Source: a virus. From it: 28,415 bases of DNA. Made by a program: the position numbers and the translations under genes. The notes under the pieces were generated by a model, which made no database searches, had not been told where the DNA came from, and saw nothing but the letters and a program-made list of their open reading frames with translations. The stretch lies in the IMG/VR virus record IMGVR_UViG_3300010334_000207, positions 1-28,415 of that record. One strand, 5' to 3'. How positions within the stretch are numbered: position 1 is the first letter of the stretch; the number at the start of each line of letters is the position of its first letter. Shown here one piece after another: positions 14,910 through 23,785 of this stretch.

Positions 14910-15398
14910 ATGTTAAAAACAGCGGGTAGCTCTGGTGGAGGTGGCTCTGGAACAGTAACCTCAATTGATACTGGCACGAATTTGACTGGTGGACCAATTA
15001 CGTCTAGCGGAATAATTAATTTAGCTTCTAGTATTTCTAATATTACTTTTGCCAATTCAACTGTTAATAGTTCCAGAATTAATCCTAGATTTTTAAGCGC
15101 AGCAAACGCAACAACATTAGCACCAGACATTTCGGCGTATGACCAATATAACTTAACGGCTCAAGACAAAGCGTTGACTGTTTCTGCTCCTATTGGAACA
15201 CCATTAGACGGCAATAAATTAATGGTAAGGATTACTGGAAACTCAAGTGCTTATGCAATAACGTGGAACGCAACATATACCGTTATTGGCGTTACTTTGC
15301 CGACGACTACTGTAGCAACTAAAACAATATACGTTGGCAGTATATATAACGCGACTAACACCCGTTGGGATGTTGTTGCTGTAACGACACAGGCTTAA
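14910..15398 (+). CDS. Tail fibre-like protein, 162 aa
   Basis: Strong TAAGGAG before the ATG. The N-terminus has a Gly/Ser linker (GSSGGGGSGTVTSIDTGTNL), a motif frequent in phage fibres, followed by LTGGPITSSGIINLASSI. From residue 70 a beta domain begins (SAYDQYNLTAQDKALTVSAP, then GTPLDGNKLMVRITGN) that is also common at fibre ends, and it finishes with RWDVVAVTTQA. Small size suggests a tip or branch piece rather than a whole fibre. Confidence 0.7.
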   Translation: MLKTAGSSGGGGSGTVTSIDTGTNLTGGPITSSGIINLASSISNITFANSTVNSSRINPRFLSAANATTLAPDISAYDQYNLTAQDKALTVSAPIGTPLDGNKLMVRITGNSSAYAITWNATYTVIGVTLPTTTVATKTIYVGSIYNATNTRWDVVAVTTQA

Positions 15399-15401
15399 AT
15401 C

Positions 15402-16223
15402 ATGGCAACAATTACAAGGGTAATTACAACTTCTGGTCCTTTTGTAATACCTGCGGATTTTGCTTCTGGTGGAACTTTGCAAGTTGAATGTTTTGGACCG
15501 GGAAATGGTAATGGAACTGGCGGTAGTTCTGGAACCGGTGGCGGCGGTGGAGCATACGCTAAAACAAATGCAATTACAGGATTAGCGGCCGGCAATACTG
15601 TTTATATACGAACTGGTAATGTTTCCGATTCATGGTTTAACAAAACGGCTAACTCTGCTCCTGTGCTTACAACAAATGGTTGTTTGGCAAAAGGTGCTTC
15701 TGGAACATCAGGAGGTTCGGCTGTTCTAAGTGTTGGCGATTTAAAATATGCTGGTGGTGATGGTGGCGGCATTTCAGCAGGTGACCCTTACGATTTTTAT
15801 GGTGGAATAGGTGGTTGCGCCGGACCTAATGGAGCGGGAGCAAGTGGTGGCCCAACAGGAACGGGTGGAGGAGGAGGAGCTAACGGAGGAAGCGCAAGCA
15901 CTTCTAGCACAGGCGGTAATAATAGATTGGGAGCCGGTGGAGGAACATCAGGAAATAACGGCAGTAATGGCGGTGGTGGCGGCAAAGGAGCTGGCGGTGC
16001 TCCAGAATTAATTTATACGGATTCTCTTTCTTCTGTTCAGTATGGTCCTTGCGGTGGTAGCGGTGGCGGTGACGGTAGCGGCGGGAATCCTACGGGTTCT
16101 GGTGGCGGTGGGGCGTGTAGAGCGGCTGACATTAATACAGCAGCTAGTCAATATGGCATAGTTGTTCTTACTTACACATCATCATCAGCAGCTAGTACAA
16201 GTAACTTTTTTATGTTTTTTTAA
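15402..16223 (+). CDS. Glycine-rich tail adhesin candidate
   Basis: A 273-residue protein that begins as a beta domain (TRVITTSGPFVIPADFASGG, then LQVECFGPG) and continues as a long Gly/Ser/Asn/Ala region (about 30-245) with many GGGG and GTGG clusters and Cys residues (for example in NGCLAKG, GGCAGP, GPCGG, GACRA). Gly-rich sandwiches with variable loops are used by some phage receptor-binding adhesins (such as S16 gp38). The same kind of Gly-rich fold appears in other fibre tips. It is the last of the fibre genes, fitting a receptor-binding role. Start support is weak. Confidence 0.6.
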   Translation: MATITRVITTSGPFVIPADFASGGTLQVECFGPGNGNGTGGSSGTGGGGGAYAKTNAITGLAAGNTVYIRTGNVSDSWFNKTANSAPVLTTNGCLAKGASGTSGGSAVLSVGDLKYAGGDGGGISAGDPYDFYGGIGGCAGPNGAGASGGPTGTGGGGGANGGSASTSSTGGNNRLGAGGGTSGNNGSNGGGGGKGAGGAPELIYTDSLSSVQYGPCGGSGGGDGSGGNPTGSGGGGACRAADINTAASQYGIVVLTYTSSSAASTSNFFMFF

Positions 16224-16231
16224 TTTGATAT

Positions 16232-16312
16232 ATGACGTTAAAAAAAACTTCTTTAGAAGATGACACTCGCATTGTAAATATACAAAAAATGGAAGTTAAA
16301 AATGGAAACTGA
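16232..16312 (+). CDS. Possible 26-residue ORF (doubtful)
   Basis: Starts at an ATG after the adhesin stop and overlaps the next gene by 11 bases. The product (MTLKKTSLEDDTRIVN...) is short and polar. There is no Shine-Dalgarno upstream, and the next gene has a good ribosome site within this ORF, so it may be just leader sequence. Confidence 0.25.
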   Translation: MTLKKTSLEDDTRIVNIQKMEVKNGN

Positions 16313-16535
16313 ATTGACTTTTAAGATTGCTATAACGTGCGTTGGAGCCTTGGGTGGCTGGATGCTTAAAGTTATTTGGGAATCCATTAAAGACGTAAAG
16401 CATGAATTAAAAGAGTTAAGCAAAGAGATGAATCAAGACTTTGTTCGCAGAGATGATTTTACAGAAACTATTTTGCGTATTGAGAATATGTTTAACCGTA
16501 TTTTTGACAAGCTAGATAACAAGGCTGACAAATAA
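16302..16535 (+). CDS. Single-pass membrane protein with coiled-coil tail
   Basis: A 77-residue protein with an N-terminal hydrophobic helix (TFKIAITCVGALGGWMLKVI, residues 6-25) and a long charged helical tail (26-75: WESIKDVKHELKELSKEMNQ, then RIENMFNRIFDKLDNK) suited to a coiled coil. GGAAG lies upstream of the ATG. Such proteins are often found near tail or lysis genes and may be holin partners, spanin-like or membrane anchors for the virion's internal proteins. The lysis cassette here is 8 kb downstream, so a lysis role is uncertain. Confidence 0.65.
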   Translation: METELTFKIAITCVGALGGWMLKVIWESIKDVKHELKELSKEMNQDFVRRDDFTETILRIENMFNRIFDKLDNKADK

Positions 16536-16876
16536 TGAATATGAGTACGCTCTCCTCTGTTGAATACGGGAATGATGAGTCCCTTGGAGAGTTTTTGTTT
16601 GAAAATGGATTACAGCACAAGTTATTTCAAGAAACCTTTATGGATGCTGGCATTTCGGTGCCTATTTACCCCATTATTGACGCTCAAACAAGCAACCTAG
16701 ATGACTGGTTATTGGCTCATCAAGTCGAGCATCAAGCGTTTGCGGGGCTGTTAGGATTGAACAATCCGTTCAATATGTTGGACGTTGACTTTGATAATGA
16801 GTCAGATTTTTACGATTGGATAGCGAGTCATTTGTACATTCACGAACAAATTGCTGCCGCGCTGAATCTTTCTTAG
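16535..16876 (+). CDS. Hypothetical acidic protein, 113 aa
   Basis: Shares one base with the previous stop (TAATG). A second ATG two codons later is also possible. The protein is acidic and rich in aromatic residues and His, with two similar segments: DDWLLAHQVEHQAFAGLLGL (about 56-75) and YDWIASHLYIHEQIAAALNL (about 93-112). These look like an internal duplication of a W-x3-H-x3-H-type helix. The pattern recurs next to tail genes in other aquatic phages; function is unknown. Confidence 0.65.
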   Translation: MNMSTLSSVEYGNDESLGEFLFENGLQHKLFQETFMDAGISVPIYPIIDAQTSNLDDWLLAHQVEHQAFAGLLGLNNPFNMLDVDFDNESDFYDWIASHLYIHEQIAAALNLS

Positions 16877-16885
16877 GAATTAAAA

Positions 16886-16927
16886 ATGTTCTCCCCGCCC
16901 CAAAAAAAATCAGTTTTTAGGAAATAG
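16886..16927 (+). CDS. 13-codon mini-ORF before the internal virion genes
   Basis: MFSPPQKKSVFRK, with TTAGGAATTAAAA upstream of the ATG, stands between two genes. It ends five bases before the ATG of the 780-residue protein and covers that gene's ribosome site, so it could act as a translational leader. It contains a C-run followed by eight A; a slip there would hit a TAG at 16918 in the frame of the next gene, so it is not a frameshift fusion. Its length equals that of the two mini-proteins at 7369 and 7479. Real expression is uncertain. Confidence 0.35.
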   Translation: MFSPPQKKSVFRK

Positions 16928-16932
16928 CAAAA

Positions 16933-19275
16933 ATGGCAACAAAATCCAATCCCGCATATAAAACCAGCAATGGTCAAATAGATTATTCCAAGTACATTTC
17001 TGGACTTGAGCAACGAATTAAGAATATTAATGCAGAAAAAAGTATGGTATTAAGCGGCGGCGGCGGCGGGATGAATCAGTTAGGTGCTATTCAAAATCAA
17101 ATAAATAAAGTTATAGAATATGTAAACAATCCTACTTCTGAAGCTGGTTTATCTTATGAAAAACTATTTTTTCAAGAAACGGCACAAATGTATGGATATG
17201 AAGCAACTTTTGGTCATCCTGAAGCTGACGGATACAAAAATACTCTTATAAAACAAGTAAATTTTTTTAAAAACGTCAGAAATACATCTTTAATAGACAT
17301 ACAAAAAGATGCAAACACGTATGTAAATATGGGAGTTGAAGGAGCAAAAAAAGATGCAGAAGAAATAAAAAACAAAATGGAAGGAAATTGGTTTGACAAA
17401 CTTGTAAATGTTGCTTTAGCAGTTGGAATAGGCGCAGCAACTGGTGGTATAGGCTCAGCTTTGGCTGCTGAAATAGGGGTTAGCGTGGCTGTAGGCGAAG
17501 CTATAGTTTCTGCTTCACTTGGCCTAATTCAAGGGCAATCTCCACAAGATATTGTTAAAGGAATTATTGGTTCTGTTGCGGCTAATGAAGTTGCCGGAGC
17601 ATTAAAAAGTGTAAACGCAGAAATTGTTAAAGCTGGACCTAATGTTATTTCTCCTGAAGTAGCTTCTGCTTTAGTTAATGCTGAACGTCAAGTTGTTAAT
17701 GCCGCAATAACTGGTCAAGATATTGGTAGGGCTGCGTTAGCTGGTGCTGCCGGTGGTGCTGTTGCTTCAGCATCGTCATTGCTTACAGACAGCAAGGCTT
17801 TACAAAAAGCCTCTGGTGAGTTTGTACAAAACCTAGCTGCTGGAAAAACTACAGAACAAGCATTAACGGGTGCATTAACTGGATACCTTGTATCTTCAGC
17901 AAAAGAAAAAGATGACGCTGAAAAAGCAATTAAACAGCAAGTAAGTAAAAGTATAGAAAAAGTTAATTGGGCAGAACTAAGTGATGCTGAAGCAAGATTT
18001 TTACAAAATACTTATGCTCAGCTAAAAATAGCTGGACAAGATGTATATGATATTTCTACATCACCGAGTAAAGATGGATGGCCTAAAGTTTTTCCGGGAA
18101 CAAATGCTCCAGAAGTATATGACCCATCCAAAACTCATGGAGATGTATTTACTTTAAATGATAGTGGAAAATCATATTTAGTTAGACATATCACTATGGA
18201 GGATGGTGAAGAATATTATGTTTATTACGACAAATCTACAAATAAAATTGGTGCTAGACCAATTAATTTTGAAATGTCTGATGCGGCAGGGGGAACAGGT
18301 TCTTCAAAAACTATAGATATAGATTTATCTGACGTAAAAATTCAACCAGACCAAAAAATAGATAAAAATGGTCAATTAATAAATAATAAAAATGAAGCTA
18401 CTGGTTTTTATGTAGATGACAAGGGAACATTAATAGATTCTAAAGATACGTCTTTTAAAATTCAAGGTTATGTTGACCCGTCTACATTTACTTCAAAAGT
18501 TGATGCTGTTGGTTCTGTTTCTAAAACTTTGCCAGCAGATTTTAAGCCAATACAAACAAGAGATGAGCAATTATTAGCTTTAGTAAATACTGGTGCTGGA
18601 ACTAGCGGCGGTAAAGGTGGGGGTACAAGTGGAAGCGCAGGAAATGTATCCATTAGTACCGGAGGCACAGGTACAGGTAATACAGGAAACGTAACAATAG
18701 GAAATGCTACTACCGGCAACGCTACCACAGGAAACGCTACCACAGGAAACGCTACCACAGGAAACGCTACTACCGGCAACGCTACCACAGGAAACGCTAC
18801 CACAGGAACAGGTAATGTTGTTGTTGCTGGAGGTGGTAAAGGCGGTGGCACAGAAAACGTAACACTTATTACTAATCCAATTTTAAGTGGTAAAACTACT
18901 GGAAAAACAGGTCTTGACAACGATAGAGTTGATACAGATACAAAAACTTTGCCGGAGGTTGTTGTTACTGGCAATCTTGATGAAGAAGAACCATTAGATG
19001 ATACAAAAACTACAGAAGACGACTCAACAAAATCAAAAACAAACGACACTATTTTATTAAGTTTGTTAAATAAGCCATTACAAAAAAGTTTTCCTTTTGG
19101 TTCTAGCCCAACACAAACTAATGCTTCACCGGGTAGTCAAGCGTTAGCTCAGGCGTTACGTGTTGGTGATGCTGGTGCGCCGGTGTTTGGCGGTGACAAA
19201 GATAAGAGTAAGCGTTCAGGATGGAATAGAGAATCATTACGTTATATGGGTAATTCAGGAGACTCAAATGGGTAA
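16933..19275 (+). CDS. Internal virion protein (ejection type), 780 aa
   Basis: Large protein opening the internal protein module. Residues 1-155 look helical; 158-260 is a long Ala/Gly/Val hydrophobic stretch (for example VALAVGIGAATGGIGSALAA) able to insert in membranes; 260-350 is again helical; 360-550 is mixed with DUF-like beta segments; 550-650 is Gly/Thr/Asn low complexity with seven GNATT repeats; the C-terminus is acidic then basic. Length, hydrophobic middle and position before two further long helical proteins fit a protein ejected with the DNA to cross the envelope. No enzymatic domain was recognised. Confidence 0.65.
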   Translation: MATKSNPAYKTSNGQIDYSKYISGLEQRIKNINAEKSMVLSGGGGGMNQLGAIQNQINKVIEYVNNPTSEAGLSYEKLFFQETAQMYGYEATFGHPEADGYKNTLIKQVNFFKNVRNTSLIDIQKDANTYVNMGVEGAKKDAEEIKNKMEGNWFDKLVNVALAVGIGAATGGIGSALAAEIGVSVAVGEAIVSASLGLIQGQSPQDIVKGIIGSVAANEVAGALKSVNAEIVKAGPNVISPEVASALVNAERQVVNAAITGQDIGRAALAGAAGGAVASASSLLTDSKALQKASGEFVQNLAAGKTTEQALTGALTGYLVSSAKEKDDAEKAIKQQVSKSIEKVNWAELSDAEARFLQNTYAQLKIAGQDVYDISTSPSKDGWPKVFPGTNAPEVYDPSKTHGDVFTLNDSGKSYLVRHITMEDGEEYYVYYDKSTNKIGARPINFEMSDAAGGTGSSKTIDIDLSDVKIQPDQKIDKNGQLINNKNEATGFYVDDKGTLIDSKDTSFKIQGYVDPSTFTSKVDAVGSVSKTLPADFKPIQTRDEQLLALVNTGAGTSGGKGGGTSGSAGNVSISTGGTGTGNTGNVTIGNATTGNATTGNATTGNATTGNATTGNATTGNATTGTGNVVVAGGGKGGGTENVTLITNPILSGKTTGKTGLDNDRVDTDTKTLPEVVVTGNLDEEEPLDDTKTTEDDSTKSKTNDTILLSLLNKPLQKSFPFGSSPTQTNASPGSQALAQALRVGDAGAPVFGGDKDKSKRSGWNRESLRYMGNSGDSNG
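18700..18804 (+). repeat. Seven tandem 15-bp repeats coding GNATT
   Basis: Seven copies of a 15-base unit (GGMAAYGCTACYACM) code residues 590-624 of the internal virion protein. The copies differ only at synonymous third positions, and a pattern of variants recurs (units 1-2-3 match 5-6-7 except for one base), suggesting growth by a larger duplication. Being a multiple of three, changes in copy number would keep the frame. Confidence 0.9.
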
Positions 19276-20305
19276 ACAACTAGCAAAGCTGTTAAAGGCT
19301 GACATTCAAGATTCTAGCGATTTAAAGTCGATTGCTAAGATGCTTGCCGGTAAAGGTCGGGGCAAAGACACCATTCTTGCTCATATAACGCCTAGAGAAG
19401 CCGAGGTTCTTAAAGAGGCTGGTGGCTCTGGAACAACAAATCCTGAAACTGGATTGCTAGAGTTTGAGGGTGGTTTTGAGGGAGGAGTAGAACCAGATAC
19501 AGCATTTGAAGGCAGCATAACTCAACCTTCTTATGATTATCAAGCTCCTTTAAACGCAGCGGAAAGTTCATTTGCGGTTAATTATGACACTCCAGCACAA
19601 GAATTAACTCCTTCTGGTATTGACCCTGTTTATTATCAAATGCAACAGCAATATGGAGGAATGGCTGATATACCTCAATCAGCACAATCAGCGGCTATAA
19701 GAGGACCGGGTGATTCGTACATGGCTAATCAGGCTTTATATGGAACTCGCCCCGGTGAATCCGCTCTTATGCAACAAACTGGAGAATCTCCTAAAGCAAA
19801 AACTGCTGGTGAAGACAAGCCGTTTTTAAGCAATGAGCAAATGGTTCGTCTTGGTTTATCTGGTGGCTTGGGTGTGTACGGAGCAATTCAAAACAGAAAA
19901 GCAGCAGAGCAGAATAGAAAAGCTGCTGGTGAGCAAAAAGCTATTGCTAAACCGTATCAAGACCAAGGCAAACAATTAATAGAAGCAGCACAGCACGGTG
20001 AATTGACAGCGGCTGGTCAGCAACAGCTACAGGGTCTACAGGCTCAATTAGCGCAGGGTGTTGAGTCTAGGGGTGGTGTTGGTGCGGCTCAAGCTGCAGC
20101 TCAAGCACAGGCTTTCCGTAACCAATTGCTGCAAAACCAGTATGACTATGGATTGAAAGTTTCTCAGATTGGCGACAACATTGCTTTGGGTGCTATTAGA
20201 ACGGGTATGCAGCTTGACCAACAATTGAATCAGGCTAACATGGCGTTCTACACTCAGCTTGGTAGCTTGGCTGTTGGTGTTCCAACTTATAGAAGGGAAG
20301 CATAA
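19268..20305 (+). CDS. Internal virion protein, 345 aa
   Basis: Start at the ATG at 19268, overlapping the previous stop; an upstream in-frame extension lies within the prior gene and is unlikely. The N-terminal GRGKDTILAHITPREAEVLK (about 31-50) followed by GGSGTTNPETGLLEF is a pattern often seen in phage internal or tail proteins. The middle is Pro/Gln/Tyr rich and the C-terminal 140 residues are helical, Gln and Ala rich (QNRKAAEQNRKAAGEQKAIA and onwards). Likely ejected with the 780-, 492- and 666-residue proteins. Confidence 0.65.
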   Translation: MGKQLAKLLKADIQDSSDLKSIAKMLAGKGRGKDTILAHITPREAEVLKEAGGSGTTNPETGLLEFEGGFEGGVEPDTAFEGSITQPSYDYQAPLNAAESSFAVNYDTPAQELTPSGIDPVYYQMQQQYGGMADIPQSAQSAAIRGPGDSYMANQALYGTRPGESALMQQTGESPKAKTAGEDKPFLSNEQMVRLGLSGGLGVYGAIQNRKAAEQNRKAAGEQKAIAKPYQDQGKQLIEAAQHGELTAAGQQQLQGLQAQLAQGVESRGGVGAAQAAAQAQAFRNQLLQNQYDYGLKVSQIGDNIALGAIRTGMQLDQQLNQANMAFYTQLGSLAVGVPTYRREA

Positions 20306-21783
20306 TGGCTGACCCAATGTCTCCTGAAGCAAAGGCTTTAACAAAGCAGCCTAAAGCCTTTACGTTGCCGCCAGTTCCTGAGTTATCTGCCCTTAATGCA
20401 AATTTAGGCAGCACTCCGGGCGTGTCTGATTTTCCATCTAAACGTAAAGAGTTTAAAACTTCTACTGATGTTTCAGCGGAACAGGAAAAACAATTTGGAA
20501 AATTAGGCCAAGTTGAAGCTCCAATTATGGCGGCTCAACAAGCCCAAGAACAATACAAAGCAACTGCTGAAGCAGATATTGCTCGTCAAAGCAGGGAACA
20601 ATCTCAAGATATTGAGGCTGGTTTAGACCTTGTTCGTGAAAAGTTTCCCCATGAACAATTTAAGCCAACACAAGAAAATATGCAGAGTCTAGCTACTTTG
20701 TTTAGCTTGGTTGGCATGATTGGTGTTTCTATGGGCGGTGGTGGAAAAAGCTCATCAATGGGCGCATTGAACGCTATGACCGGAATGATGGCTGGCTGGC
20801 AAAAAGGACGTAAAGATTTGTGGGAAAAAGAAAAAGCAGAGTTTGATAAGAACATGGCTAAGACTAAAGCCATTCTTGATGATGCTTACAAAGATGCTGA
20901 CCGTGCTTACAAAACATTGGCTTACAACCGTGAGGAAGCAATGGCATTAGCTAATGAATCTGTTGCTAAACTTGGCGGTCAAGTTGGAAAGCAAATTTTA
21001 GAAAAGCAAGGTATTGAGCGTTATATTAATTACCTTGACGGCGTTCGTAAAGATTTAAAACACGCTGAAGATTTAGCTTCTAAAGAAAGAATAGATGCTG
21101 AACGTGAAGACAGGAGAGATGCTAGATTGCTTTCTAGTCAAGCTCATTCTGAACAAATGCAACAAAATTCGTTTAAGCAAGCGTTTGATTTGTTAGCTGC
21201 AAAATTAGAGCAAAAAGAAAATAAACCTGTAAAAGAAAAAGAAGCTCAACAAATTGAGGGATTAACTTCTTTGTCTCAAGAATTAAGACAGCTTGAAAAA
21301 GAATTTAAACCAGAATATGCGAGTCTTGGTGTATTTGGTTTTGGTGCTGACGCATCAATGGAATACAAACGACGAACAGGAAAAGATGCTGACGCAGCAG
21401 CAGTTTCATGGTGGTCTAAATATGACCGTTTGCAAGCACCTAATAGACACGCCTTGTTTGGTGCAACATTGACAGGAAACGAATTAAAAAATTATCAAGA
21501 CTTTACTGCTAAAAAGTCTGATAAACCAAATATTGTAAGAAATATGTTGCTTGACCAAGCAGATAATGCTGAAGCGGTAGCCTTGGGCAGAACAAAGGCT
21601 TTGAGAGATTCCGGTTACAAGGTTCCTGAAATAAGACCAAGAAGTTTCTTAGGTACTTATCAGAGCGGTGAAAATGTTTCTGAATCTCAAAAACCAGTTC
21701 CAACACAATCAGATATAGATTACGCAAGAAATAATCCTAATGTTCGTCAAAAGTTTATTGATAAATTTGGAAGGGAACCGTAA
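20305..21783 (+). CDS. Internal virion protein, 492 aa, coiled coil
   Basis: Joined to the preceding gene by TAATG. After a polar N-terminus come a short hydrophobic Gly/Met segment (ATLFSLVGMIGVSMGGGGKS, about 131-150) and a long charged helix rich in Lys, Glu, Asp and Ala (about 165-330). Near the C-terminus NRHALFGATLTGNELKNYQD (about 375-394) is a pattern seen in ejection proteins. It probably builds a trans-envelope conduit with its neighbours. Confidence 0.65.
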   Translation: MADPMSPEAKALTKQPKAFTLPPVPELSALNANLGSTPGVSDFPSKRKEFKTSTDVSAEQEKQFGKLGQVEAPIMAAQQAQEQYKATAEADIARQSREQSQDIEAGLDLVREKFPHEQFKPTQENMQSLATLFSLVGMIGVSMGGGGKSSSMGALNAMTGMMAGWQKGRKDLWEKEKAEFDKNMAKTKAILDDAYKDADRAYKTLAYNREEAMALANESVAKLGGQVGKQILEKQGIERYINYLDGVRKDLKHAEDLASKERIDAEREDRRDARLLSSQAHSEQMQQNSFKQAFDLLAAKLEQKENKPVKEKEAQQIEGLTSLSQELRQLEKEFKPEYASLGVFGFGADASMEYKRRTGKDADAAAVSWWSKYDRLQAPNRHALFGATLTGNELKNYQDFTAKKSDKPNIVRNMLLDQADNAEAVALGRTKALRDSGYKVPEIRPRSFLGTYQSGENVSESQKPVPTQSDIDYARNNPNVRQKFIDKFGREP

Positions 21784-23783
21784 TGGCTGACCCTAAACAA
21801 ATTCCGGATTGGGCAAAAGACACAACGTCTTCTGTGCCGGACTGGGCTAAAGATTCTTCACCTAAGACTAAAACAGAGCCGTCCCAATTTGAGCAGGTTG
21901 GGGATTTTTTTAAAGGCATGACATTGCCTATAGCTGGAGCAGCTCAATCTATTCCTTATGAGCCTATACAAAGGAAAGCTGCTGAATATGTAAAAGATGT
22001 TGAATCCAAGCCTGAGTACGTTGCGCCGGGTGGTTCTATAGGTGGTCGAACATTAGGAAAAGGAATAACAACGGCAGCCGCTGGACTTATTCCTATTGGA
22101 AAAGGATTAGACCTAACCGCTGGATTGTCAACTATTCCTAAATTTTTATCTAGAACTTTAGGTGGTGCTGCTGTTGGTGGAGGGTCTGAAGCATTGTTAG
22201 CTGAATCCCCTGATTACAGCGACATTGGAAAGAAAAAAGCGGAAGCTGGATTGCAAGGTGCGGTTGTTGGTGGCGTCTTGTCTGGTACTGTTCCTTTGCT
22301 TGGTCAGATAGCTTCTAAAGGATATACATACGTATCTAAATTAATGGACCAAGCGTTTGGTGGCGATGTTAAACGTATGGCTGCTGCTTTACGTGATTAC
22401 GCTAAAAAAACTACAGGGGCAGAAGCTGAGGCAGCCAAAAAACTTGCTGATGAAGCAGAGCAAAAAGTTAGCATAGCTGAAAAATCTTCCGCTAGACAAG
22501 CGCGTCGAGGTGAAGAAGCGTACAAAGAATTACCGGGTACAACTACGCAAAAAGAAGCTGGTCGTTTTAGACCTGTTCCAGCTTCTGAGCAATCTGTTGG
22601 TGATGAAATTAGAGCATACGTTAATAATAAACTTAAATCGTTAAAAGATGCGCGTAACGCAAGAGCAGAAAAAAACAAAGGTAAAGCATTTGATTTTGCT
22701 GCTGAAAAAGAAATGAACAAACAAAAAGTAGCTGATACTTTGGCATTTAAAGAGATGGAAGCGGCATTGCAAAAAGCCAGACAATCAGAAGCTGGTTTGT
22801 CTAACGCTCCCGGCAGTATTGGAAATCAAATACGTGAGATTGAGCGTTTAATTACAGGGAGACAAGTTGACCCTTCTTCCGGTGTTGTTGTTGGAAAAGA
22901 CGTTAGTTTTGAAGGATTAGAAAAAGTTAGGCGTTTATTGAAAGACCGTCAGTACGGAGTTCCCGAAACTGGATTTGACGCTATTGGTCAAGCAGAAGCA
23001 GGTAAATATGCCGATATGCTGACAAAAGCGATGAAAGAATTTACTACAAAGCCCGGCGAAAAAGTTTCTTTGCTAGAAAAGTTTTTAACTCAATACAAAC
23101 AAGATTCTGAACCTTTACGTGTATTTGGAACTAAAGTTGGAAAGATTTTTGAAGAACAATTGCCGGGAGTTAAAGGTTATTCAAAAGTAGCTTCTGAAAA
23201 CATACCTTCTAAATTATTTGCTAACCGAGAATCTTATCAAGGTTTGGTTGAGGCTTCAGGAGGGAATAAACAATTTGCTGAAGCTCAAGCTAAAAAATAC
23301 TTTACGTCCAAGATGGAACAATTAGCTAGTGACCCTGCAAAGTTAGAAAAGTTTATTAGAGACAATAGAACTATGTTGAATTTAACTGGAGCAAGAGACA
23401 TGGCTGAAAAGTATTATGCTCAAACAGCTAAAGCGGCTAAACGCTCAGAAGCCGGTACATCTATTGCTAAAGAAGCCGGTGACGTAACTAAAAAACAAAG
23501 AGTGTTACAAGAAGATTTTGATAAATTAAATTCTGATTTAAATACAGCAAAAAAACCAGAAGAAATTGTTGGTCTTTACAAAAACCTTGCTAAAAAATTA
23601 TATGGCGAAGGAAAGATTAATAAGCGTCAATACGAAACTATGAATTTGGAATCTGACCGATTGACAAAACAAGTAACTGATACAGAACAAGCTAAAAAAC
23701 AACTTGCCTCTTTATCAGGAAGAATTCTTGGTTATGGCGTTGCTGGTGGTGCTGCTTACGGCGCAATTCGTTACGGGGAATAG
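21783..23783 (+). CDS. Internal virion protein, 666 aa
   Basis: Third long gene of the ejection module, joined by TAATG. It begins with two copies of a [IV]PDWAKD motif (residues 7-13 and 18-24), which may be a packaging or docking signal. A Gly/Ala hydrophobic part (about 85-190, for example GGRTLGKGITTAAAGLIPIG) could enter membranes. From 190 on it is a long Lys/Glu/Ala helix region with little else. No lytic transglycosylase motif was found, so it is not the cell-wall opener. Confidence 0.65.
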   Translation: MADPKQIPDWAKDTTSSVPDWAKDSSPKTKTEPSQFEQVGDFFKGMTLPIAGAAQSIPYEPIQRKAAEYVKDVESKPEYVAPGGSIGGRTLGKGITTAAAGLIPIGKGLDLTAGLSTIPKFLSRTLGGAAVGGGSEALLAESPDYSDIGKKKAEAGLQGAVVGGVLSGTVPLLGQIASKGYTYVSKLMDQAFGGDVKRMAAALRDYAKKTTGAEAEAAKKLADEAEQKVSIAEKSSARQARRGEEAYKELPGTTTQKEAGRFRPVPASEQSVGDEIRAYVNNKLKSLKDARNARAEKNKGKAFDFAAEKEMNKQKVADTLAFKEMEAALQKARQSEAGLSNAPGSIGNQIREIERLITGRQVDPSSGVVVGKDVSFEGLEKVRRLLKDRQYGVPETGFDAIGQAEAGKYADMLTKAMKEFTTKPGEKVSLLEKFLTQYKQDSEPLRVFGTKVGKIFEEQLPGVKGYSKVASENIPSKLFANRESYQGLVEASGGNKQFAEAQAKKYFTSKMEQLASDPAKLEKFIRDNRTMLNLTGARDMAEKYYAQTAKAAKRSEAGTSIAKEAGDVTKKQRVLQEDFDKLNSDLNTAKKPEEIVGLYKNLAKKLYGEGKINKRQYETMNLESDRLTKQVTDTEQAKKQLASLSGRILGYGVAGGAAYGAIRYGE

Positions 23784-23785
23784 TA

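Noticed and set aside
15797-15985. Minus-strand poly-Pro ORF
   Set aside because: Mirror image of the Gly-rich adhesin codons.
16886-16940. Programmed frameshift joining the mini-ORF to the 780-residue protein at the A8 run
   Set aside because: A shift into that frame meets a TAG at 16918-16920 before the next ATG.
18700-18804. CRISPR-like tandem repeat
   Set aside because: 15-bp units without spacers, in frame and synonymous; it is a coding repeat.
18468-19049. Long minus-strand ORF rich in Val and Pro
   Set aside because: It is the reverse reading of the Gly/Thr/Asn-rich repeat part of the 780-residue protein; no ribosome site and low-complexity product.
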